From the NCBI GenBank assembly GCA_945876985.1, contig CAMCQX010000107.1, positions 1 through 6,112 of the forward strand: 6,112 nucleotides of DNA, written 5' to 3'. Made by a program: the position numbers and the translations under genes. This stretch comes from Chitinophaga pinensis (lineage in GTDB: Bacteria; Bacteroidota; Bacteroidia; UKL13-3). Shown here piece after piece: positions 1 to 5,330 of this stretch (within the stretch, counting starts at the first letter, position 1; every line of letters starts with the position of its first letter). The notes beneath the pieces are model-generated. The model saw only the letters and a list, made by a program, of their open reading frames with translations. It did no database searches and had not been told where the DNA came from.

Positions 1-1083
1 ATGCAAGCTGCTACCGTTTTAATTAATGAAGGCAGAGGCGTTTCATTATATGAAACCAATAAAACTTTAGCAGATTGGAACACCTTTGATACCACAGGTT
101 GGAATACATGGAAGCCAGCTTATAACAGCGATTCAAGTTGGGATGTTGGGGCATTTAACAAAACTAGAAACATGACAGATCCATTTGATTATGGTTGGGG
201 AGCATATAACATGACTTCTCGCGATGTAAGTGGTTCTAAAATTTATTTATTAGCAAACGATGGAACATATCCTGGAGCTCCAGCTACTAATTTCAGAAAA
301 ATTTGTATCCAAAAAATAGTTTACGATACACAATGGGTTTTTACCATTAGTAAATTAGACGGAACTGATAGTAACACTGTTACTATTAATAAAAAAGATT
401 TTGCTGGTAAATTATTTGCGTATTATAATATGATTGCCAATATTGTAATTGATAGAGAACCAATTCCTGCTAACCAATGGAATTTATTATTTACACGTTA
501 CAAAGCATTAGTAACACTTGGGCCAACTACTGTTATGTATCCAGTTGTAGGTGTTTTACAAAACATGAATACAAAGGCATATAAATTAACTGGTTCAACT
601 GCATTTACTGCAAACTACGATACCATGAAATTTATTCCTAAAATTAGAACAATAGATTGGGATTGGAAAGTTATAACTACTACTCCTGGCGAATGGCCAA
701 TAGTAGATACAACTGTTTATTTCACTAAAAATGCGAACCAAATAAACAAAATTAAATTTACAAGATATTATGCTGCTAGCGATAGACAAGTGATTGTATT
801 TAATAAAACTAAATATGATGCATTGGCAGTAAATGAAAACATAAAAAATAAATTACAAGTAAGTGTATATCCAAATCCAGCAACTGAAAATTTGTTTGTG
901 GAATTAGATTCAAAAATTAAAAATGCACAAATTAATATTTCTGATTTAAGTGGTAAGTCAATTATAAATACTAAATTGTCAAACCAAAATAATATAGATA
1001 TTAGTGGATTACAATTAGGAATGTACATGCTTAACGTTTCTACCGAAAATGGCAGCGAAACAGTGAAGTTTATTAAACAATAA
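1..1083 (+). CDS. HmuY-like secreted protein with T9SS C-terminal sorting domain (5' partial)
   Basis: Likely a secreted ligand-capturing (hemophore-like) protein delivered to the cell surface by the type IX secretion system. HmuY-family landmarks, also present in the lipoprotein at 3216-4202, occur in order: S-W-D-V-G-A-F (about residues 46-52), W-N-L-L-F-T-R-Y (160-167), Y-P-V-V-G-V-L-Q-N (180-188) and D-W-D-W-K-V (219-224). Residues 285-360 form a type A sorting domain. No signal peptide is visible although a T9SS cargo needs one, so the ATG at base 1 is probably internal and the gene begins upstream. The visible 360 residues contain no histidine, which excludes the His134/His166 heme ligation of P. 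gingivalis HmuY; methionine ligands (for example Met58 or Met71) are conceivable, as reported for some HmuY homologues. The gene ends 18 bases before the TonB receptor and is probably cotranscribed with it. Family confidence is good; the ligand is inference. Confidence 0.8.
   Translation: MQAATVLINEGRGVSLYETNKTLADWNTFDTTGWNTWKPAYNSDSSWDVGAFNKTRNMTDPFDYGWGAYNMTSRDVSGSKIYLLANDGTYPGAPATNFRKICIQKIVYDTQWVFTISKLDGTDSNTVTINKKDFAGKLFAYYNMIANIVIDREPIPANQWNLLFTRYKALVTLGPTTVMYPVVGVLQNMNTKAYKLTGSTAFTANYDTMKFIPKIRTIDWDWKVITTTPGEWPIVDTTVYFTKNANQINKIKFTRYYAASDRQVIVFNKTKYDALAVNENIKNKLQVSVYPNPATENLFVELDSKIKNAQINISDLSGKSIINTKLSNQNNIDISGLQLGMYMLNVSTENGSETVKFIKQ
853..1080 (+). other. T9SS type A C-terminal sorting domain (within the first CDS)
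   Basis: Residues 285-360 of the first protein have the classical layout of a Por/type IX sorting domain. They open with V-Y-P-N-P-A (289-294), followed by a strand ending in L-F-V-E-L, the I-S-D-L-S-G-K-S turn (313-320), the I-S-G-L-Q-L-G-M-Y strand (334-342) and a closing V-K-F-I-K-Q. In this family the domain directs export across the outer membrane and is normally cleaved, leaving the protein secreted or attached to the surface. It implies that the genome encodes a T9SS, which lies outside this window. Confidence 0.93.
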
Positions 1084-1101
1084 TTTTATCATTCAAAAAA
1101 C

Positions 1102-3192
1102 TTGAACACTTTCCAACACATTTTTATAAAAAGCATCAATAAGGTATTTTTTACCTTGTTGATGTTTGGATGTGTTTGTTTGGTAAATGCACAAACAGCC
1201 ATTGACACTGTAAAAAGCAGAGGTTTAAATGAAATAATTGTTACTGGCCAAATTGGAGAAACAACGCAAAAGAATTCAGTTTTAAAAGTAAAAGTAATTG
1301 ATATAAAACGCATCAATTTACAAGGAGCATATAATTTAACATCGCTTTTAGTAAATGAGTTAAATGTAAGAATAAATTATGATCCAATGCTTGGAAATAG
1401 CATAAGTTTGCAAGGAATTTCAGGTCAAAATATTAAAGTGATGATTGATGGAGTTCCCTTAATAGGACGAGAAGGTGGAAATATTGATTTATCGCAAATA
1501 AATCTTTCGAGTGTGGAAAGAATAGAAATGATAGAAGGACCAATGGGTGTGAATTTTGGTTCCGATGCAATGGGCGGAGTCATTAATATTATTACAAAAA
1601 AATCAATAAAAAATCATTCCAGAATAAGTGCTGGTTCTTATGCCGAAAGTATTGGTCAATATAATTTTGATTTACAAGCAAGCACAGGATTTAAGAAGTT
1701 TGGTTTACAAACTAATTTTCAAAGAAATTTTTTCCAAGGATTCTCCACTGATGAAACATCAAGAGCTAAAACTTGGAAGCCAAGAACACAATATTTAGCC
1801 GATTTAAATTTTTCGTACTTCATTAAAAATGGAACTTTAAGATTTAATAATAGTTTTTTTGATGAAAAAACGACAGATAAAGGCGTATCAACCATCAACT
1901 CATTTGAAGGGACTGCTACTGATCAATATTATTTAACAAGAAGAATTGGTTCTAGTTTATTTTACGATAAAAAATTAAATAACAAATGGAGTTTAAATAT
2001 AATTGCAACTTATCAAAATTACAGAAGAATTCGCAGGTCGGTATTTATTGACCTTACCACTTTAGACGAACATTTGGTAAATGATGCCGATGTTCAAGAT
2101 ACCAATTACTTTAATTTATACATGAGCAGAGGAATTTTAACCAATAGAACTGCACATAAAAAATTAAATTATCAGTTGGGTTATGAAGTAAATATAGATG
2201 AAGTTACAGGTTCTAAAATTAAAAATGGTTATGCTTCCATTGGTGATTATGGATTGTTTGGTAGTGCTGAATTAAAAGTAAATAAACAGTTAGTAATTAG
2301 GCCTGCCGTTCGTTATGTTTACAATACTCAATTTGCTGCGCCTATTATTCCATCGTTAAACATAAAATTTGATTTCAATACCAATTGGGCCATGAGGGCT
2401 TCGTATGCCAGAGGATTTAGAGCGCCATCGTTAAAGGAATTGCATTTAGCTTTTGTAGATCCAAATCATAATTTACGTGGTAACGAAAACTTAAAAGCAG
2501 AAACAGGGCATAATTTTCAATTGACTTTTACCCGAATTGCTAAAATTTATAAAAACTATACATTAACCATTGAACCCATGTTATTTTATAATAAAATAAA
2601 TAACATGATTGATTTGGTTAGGTTAAATGCTACTACTGTTGCTGCGCAATATAATAACATAGCTAATTTTGAAAATGCAGGTTTTAATTTAAATACTTCG
2701 GTAGCAAGTAACACAGTTTCTATGCAAATTGGCTATGCTTTTAGTGCAAAACAAAATTCAATTATGGCACAATCAAATACCAATACTTATTTTTATACCA
2801 ACGAATTTAGAGCCAATACAAGTTATACTTTTACCAAAACTGAAACGAGCATAAGTTTGTTTTATAAATACAATGGTGCGATACAAAATTATCAATACAA
2901 TATGAGTGATAATACCATTATACTTGGTCATATTGCGGATTTTAGTTTGCTTGATTTTACTGTAAACAAATATTTTATAAAACGTAAAGTAAATGTAACA
3001 TTTGGCTCAAAAAATATATTAAATACCACCAATGTACAAGCAAATTTAGTAAGCGGACCGCATGGTAGTGCCGGAAATAGCGCTTTAATTGCCATGGGCA
3101 GAACCTATTTTGCAACACTTAAAATCAATTTAGATTTTATTTCAGCCGATAAAAATTCAATTAATAACAAAGAAAAAGCAATTTCAAATTAG
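1102..3192 (+). CDS. TonB-dependent outer-membrane receptor, HmuR/heme-receptor type
   Basis: A 696-residue TonB-dependent receptor that would import a ligand, probably heme or another iron-tetrapyrrole, across the outer membrane using TonB energy. A signal peptide covers residues 1-30 (cleavage at V-N-A/Q-T). A TonB-box-like L-N-E-I-I-V-T-G is at 42-49, the plug runs from about 54 to 167 (M-I-D-G-V-P at 114-119, I-E-G-P at 144-147, G-G-V-I-N-I-I-T at 158-165), and the barrel follows. There is no N-terminal carboxypeptidase-like domain, unlike SusC proteins. A FRAP box (439-442) and N-E-N-L (461-464) with histidines at 448 and 456 resemble the FRAP/NPNL boxes of heme receptors. The start is TTG: it gives a complete signal peptide, whereas the next in-frame ATG (residue 21) would remove its charged part and most of its hydrophobic core. 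The last barrel strand appears to end at Phe679, leaving a 17-residue polar tail. Flanking HmuY-like genes support ligand uptake; a ligand other than heme is possible. Confidence 0.9.
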   Translation: MNTFQHIFIKSINKVFFTLLMFGCVCLVNAQTAIDTVKSRGLNEIIVTGQIGETTQKNSVLKVKVIDIKRINLQGAYNLTSLLVNELNVRINYDPMLGNSISLQGISGQNIKVMIDGVPLIGREGGNIDLSQINLSSVERIEMIEGPMGVNFGSDAMGGVINIITKKSIKNHSRISAGSYAESIGQYNFDLQASTGFKKFGLQTNFQRNFFQGFSTDETSRAKTWKPRTQYLADLNFSYFIKNGTLRFNNSFFDEKTTDKGVSTINSFEGTATDQYYLTRRIGSSLFYDKKLNNKWSLNIIATYQNYRRIRRSVFIDLTTLDEHLVNDADVQDTNYFNLYMSRGILTNRTAHKKLNYQLGYEVNIDEVTGSKIKNGYASIGDYGLFGSAELKVNKQLVIRPAVRYVYNTQFAAPIIPSLNIKFDFNTNWAMRASYARGFRAPSLKELHLAFVDPNHNLRGNENLKAETGHNFQLTFTRIAKIYKNYTLTIEPMLFYNKINNMIDLVRLNATTVAAQYNNIANFENAGFNLNTSVASNTVSMQIGYAFSAKQNSIMAQSNTNTYFYTNEFRANTSYTFTKTETSISLFYKYNGAIQNYQYNMSDNTIILGHIADFSLLDFTVNKYFIKRKVNVTFGSKNILNTTNVQANLVSGPHGSAGNSALIAMGRTYFATLKINLDFISADKNSINNKEKAISN

Positions 3193-3215
3193 AGATTGGT
3201 TTTAAAAATAATAAC

Positions 3216-4202
3216 GTGATAAAATATAAATATATAATACTAATAGTTTTTGCTTCATTGCTTTCAATTACATCTTGTGAAAAAGCAGAGGTTCCAATTA
3301 AATTACCTCCTCGTGGCAATACTTCATTTGTATCAATTACACTTGGAAAAGATTTTGAAAAGCAAGCTTTTTATAATTTAAAAGATAGCCAAATAACATT
3401 AGTGGATAATAAAAGTTGGGATTTAGCTTTTGAAGCAGCGCCATTTGGAAATAAAATAACTTTAAATGGTGGAACAGATATGTATGCCACCAGAACTAAC
3501 AGTAAAACTTTTTTCAATACCAATAATCCCGATACTTTTAATTATAAATGGGATGCGCCCTGTGGTTGCTTCGATTCATTAGCAATAAGAACTGAGCCTC
3601 CTTTTAACACTTATGTTTATATTATAGACAGAGGTTATTTATATACTACAGACAGGTATTTTCAATTTAAACTTTTAAGTATTTCTAATTCTCAATATTA
3701 TTTTGAATATGCTAGTTTAACTAATCCTAGTATAATAACTAAAAAATTAATAGACAAAAATCCTAATAAATTAAACGTATATTTTAGCTTTTCAACGCCT
3801 AATACCTACTTAGACTTTGAACCAAATAGAAATGATTGGGATTTTTGTTTTATAAAATACAGATTTGTTTTTTACGAAACCACGCCAATTACAAAATATG
3901 TGGTAAGAGGTATTTTTATAAATACATCAAAAATAGTAGTGGCAGTTGATAGTACTCAAAAATTTGAAGCCATTACTCCATCATACGCTGACGATAAATG
4001 TAAGTATTCAGCTTTAAGAGATGCCATGGGTTACGATTGGAAAGTTTATAACTTTACAACAGGCCAGTACAACGCTAGAACTTATGTAAATTACATGATT
4101 AAAGATAAACACATTGATGTTACTTACAAATTACGTTTCCTTGATTTTAATGACAATGGTATAAAAGGTACTCCTAAGTTTGAATACGTTTTATTGAAAT
4201 AA
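3216..4202 (+). CDS. HmuY-like surface lipoprotein
   Basis: A 328-residue predicted lipoprotein of the HmuY family, probably a surface ligand-binding partner of the TonB receptor encoded just upstream (23-base gap, likely same transcript). The N-terminus has Lys3 and Lys5, a hydrophobic stretch (7-18) and a lipobox I-T-S-C with lipidated Cys21. Family landmarks are S-W-D-L-A-F (67-72), D-W-D-F-C-F (207-212), Y-V-V-R-G-I-F-I-N (228-236) and Y-D-W-K-V-Y (273-278), matching in order those of the first gene. The start is GTG, chosen because it gives an intact lipoprotein signal and no ATG lies between the receptor stop and the signal peptide. There is a single histidine (299), so bis-histidine heme binding as in P. 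gingivalis HmuY is not possible. Met89 and a C-G-C motif (116-118), plus Cys211 and Cys262, are candidate ligand or disulfide residues. The ligand itself is unproven. Confidence 0.82.
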   Translation: MIKYKYIILIVFASLLSITSCEKAEVPIKLPPRGNTSFVSITLGKDFEKQAFYNLKDSQITLVDNKSWDLAFEAAPFGNKITLNGGTDMYATRTNSKTFFNTNNPDTFNYKWDAPCGCFDSLAIRTEPPFNTYVYIIDRGYLYTTDRYFQFKLLSISNSQYYFEYASLTNPSIITKKLIDKNPNKLNVYFSFSTPNTYLDFEPNRNDWDFCFIKYRFVFYETTPITKYVVRGIFINTSKIVVAVDSTQKFEAITPSYADDKCKYSALRDAMGYDWKVYNFTTGQYNARTYVNYMIKDKHIDVTYKLRFLDFNDNGIKGTPKFEYVLLK

Positions 4203-4242
4203 TACTTCTTGTTCTATTTGCAAACGTTAAAGTTTATCCATC

Positions 4243-4371
4243 TTTGCCAATTGCCTTTTGCTAATTGCACATTGCTTCCTTCGACAAGCTCAGGATGACA
4301 TTCTGCTAATTGCAAATTGTTTATTGCCCATTGCAAATTGCCCATTGCTTATTGCCAATTAAATATTGCTT
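4243..4371. repeat. Degenerate 7-base tandem repeat array (ATTGCNN), interrupted
   Basis: Between the convergent lipoprotein and murQ genes, ATTGC-like units recur every 7 bases. The first block has unit starts at 4243, 4250, 4257, 4264 and 4271. The second has starts at 4302, 4309, 4316, 4323, 4330, 4337, 4344, 4351, 4358 and 4365. The first five positions are well conserved (ATTGC in 10 of 15 units) and the last two vary among TT, CC, AA, CA, TA and others. A 24-base block (4278-4301) separates the two parts and shifts their phase by 3 bases. The last unit overlaps the first two bases of the murQ stop codon as read on the + strand. There is no open reading frame and no strong hairpin. Its role is unknown. 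Confidence 0.85.
4278..4301. repeat. Dispersed-repeat-like motif inside the heptamer array
   Basis: This block contains TTCGACAAGCTCAGGAT followed by GACA and does not fit the 7-base unit. It is noticeably richer in G+C than its surroundings. On the - strand one frame reads H-P-E-L-V-E-G, a peptide I recall recurring in spurious ORFs from many unrelated bacterial genomes, which fits a widespread short intergenic repeat. The outer bases form a weak imperfect palindrome (CCT...AGG) that is too poor for a terminator. Recognition rests on memory of the motif, not on a search. Confidence 0.6.
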
Positions 4372-5182
4372 AATAATTATCAATTGCATTCCTCACATTT
4401 CCGTGCTTTTTAAGCAATTGTTTTGCTTTAGCCTCTGTAATGTTTAATTCATCCATAATCATTTTTGTACCACGGTCTATTAGTTTATGATTGCTAAGTT
4501 GCATATCCACCATTTTATTGCCTTTTACTTTTCCAAGTTTAATCATTACACTGGTGCTAATTAAATTTAAAACTAGCTTTTGGGCAGTTCCAGCTTTCAT
4601 TCTTGTACTACCAGTAACAAACTCTGGCCCAACTATTACTTCTATTGGAAATTGTGCTTCTGCAGCTATTGAACTATTTTTATTACAAACAATACAAGCA
4701 GTTTTATTGCCGTTTTTATTTGCTTTTTGCAACGCACCTAATACATAAGGAGTAGAACCACTTGCAGCAATTCCAATAATAAAATCGTTAGGCGTAACAT
4801 GGTAATTTTCTAAATCTTTCCAACCTTGTTTGTTATCGTCTTCGGCAAATTCTACTGCTTTTCTAATGGCTTGATCGCCACCTGCAATAATGCCAATTAC
4901 CAAACCCTGAGGAACACCAACAGTAGGCGGACATTCACTTGAATCTACTATTCCTAAGCGTCCACTTGTGCCTGCGCCAAGATAACACAACCTGCCACCT
5001 TTTTGCATTTGAACATGTGCTTCGTTGATTACTTTTTTTATTTTTGGTAATACTTTTTTTATTGCCAACGGAACAGTTTGGTCCTGTTCGTTCATACTTT
5101 TTAGTAATTCATCAGTGCTCATTTTTTCTAAGTTATGATAAAGTGAGCTTTGTTCTGTAGTTCTTGAATTTTTTATGGCCAT
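4370..5182 (-). CDS. murQ: N-acetylmuramic acid 6-phosphate etherase (MurQ)
   Basis: A cytoplasmic enzyme of peptidoglycan recycling that cleaves the D-lactyl ether of MurNAc 6-phosphate to give GlcNAc 6-phosphate and D-lactate. The 270-residue protein is a single SIS (sugar isomerase) domain with the family signatures L-G-A-G-T-S-G-R-L-G (68-77), S-S-E-C-P-P-T (81-87), G-I-A-A-S-G-S-T-P-Y (137-146) and V-T-G-S-T-R-M-K-A-G-T-A-Q-K (189-202). Glu83 and Glu114 coincide in number and spacing with the catalytic glutamates reported for E. coli MurQ. It is about 28 residues shorter than E. coli MurQ (298), mainly because the protein stops soon after G-N-V-R-N-A-I, where the E. coli enzyme continues with another helical stretch; I believe this short form is usual in Bacteroidota. 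The ATG at 5182 gives the expected N-terminus. No murK, amgK or permease gene is adjacent within the window. Confidence 0.96.
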   Translation of the reverse strand: MAIKNSRTTEQSSLYHNLEKMSTDELLKSMNEQDQTVPLAIKKVLPKIKKVINEAHVQMQKGGRLCYLGAGTSGRLGIVDSSECPPTVGVPQGLVIGIIAGGDQAIRKAVEFAEDDNKQGWKDLENYHVTPNDFIIGIAASGSTPYVLGALQKANKNGNKTACIVCNKNSSIAAEAQFPIEVIVGPEFVTGSTRMKAGTAQKLVLNLISTSVMIKLGKVKGNKMVDMQLSNHKLIDRGTKMIMDELNITEAKAKQLLKKHGNVRNAIDNY

Positions 5183-5229
5183 AATTTGTAAAATAAATAC
5201 TTTTTTAGGTTTAATAGCAAATAATACTG

Positions 5230-5237
5230 CAAAAGTA
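5230..5237 (-). promoter_or_regulatory. Candidate murQ promoter -7 box
   Basis: Read on the - strand this is TACTTTTG, an exact match to the Bacteroidota -7 consensus TAnnTTTG, with 47 bases between it and the murQ ATG. No clear TTTG -33 element is seen at the usual distance, so the call rests on the -7 box and its position alone. Confidence 0.45.
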
Positions 5238-5297
5238 TCTTACTGTTTTTGTACTGATAAATCATTTTTTAAAACAATTTATCAATACAAATGCTAT

Positions 5298-5305
5298 TAT
5301 ATTTG
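5298..5305 (+). promoter_or_regulatory. Candidate promoter -7 box of the S41 peptidase gene
   Basis: TATATTTG matches the Bacteroidota -7 consensus TAnnTTTG exactly and ends 25 bases before the ATG at 5331, predicting a very short leader. The -33 region (around 5272-5281) lacks a good TTTG. The leader just before the ATG is A-rich without a Shine-Dalgarno sequence, as is usual in this phylum. Confidence 0.5.
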
Positions 5306-5330
5306 CGCAGCAATTTAAAAAAAATAATAC

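Larger units (their letters stand above)
1..4202 (+). other. Probable operon: HmuY-like / TonB receptor / HmuY-like
   Basis: Three co-directional genes are separated by only 18 and 23 bases, without a visible terminator hairpin or TAnnTTTG box in the gaps, so they are probably cotranscribed from a promoter upstream of the window. In P. gingivalis, hmuY precedes hmuR and is followed by hmuSTUV; here the receptor lies between two HmuY-like genes, and the next gene downstream is the convergent murQ, so no HmuS or ABC transporter genes follow. Iron or heme control (for example a Fur-type site) cannot be judged because the upstream region is absent. Confidence 0.7.
5183..5330. other. Divergent intergenic region between murQ and the S41 peptidase gene
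   Basis: This 148-base AT-rich spacer separates two divergently read genes and must hold both promoters. Besides the two boxes listed separately, it has three copies of TACTG (5225, 5241, 5252) and a short inverted repeat ATACT-GCAAA-AGTAT (5224-5238) lying on the murQ promoter box. These could be an operator but are short enough to be chance. Confidence 0.5.

Noticed and set aside
1..3. ATG at base 1 as the true start of the first HmuY-like gene
   Set aside because: A protein with a T9SS sorting domain needs an N-terminal signal peptide and none follows this ATG; the coincidence with the window edge points to a truncated gene.
1081..1104. Possible readthrough fusion of the first gene into the receptor, since both lie in the same frame with only a TAA and six codons between them
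   Set aside because: The sorting domain is complete before the TAA and a proper signal peptide begins at 1102, so a fusion would bury both signals; the shared frame has a one in three chance of arising by accident.
595..1316. Three short - strand open frames opposite the first gene and the start of the receptor
   Set aside because: They overlap well-supported coding sequence on the + strand and show no recognisable domain.
4203..4369. Rho-independent bidirectional terminator between the convergent genes
   Set aside because: I could find no stable GC-rich stem followed by a T run; the only GC-richer segment forms a poor palindrome.
4243..4371. CRISPR array
   Set aside because: The period is 7 bases with no 20-40 base repeats or unique spacers, and no cas gene is present.
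4491..4748. Open frame of 85 codons on the + strand
   Set aside because: It is antisense to the conserved murQ gene and its hydrophobic translation is typical of a complementary-strand frame.
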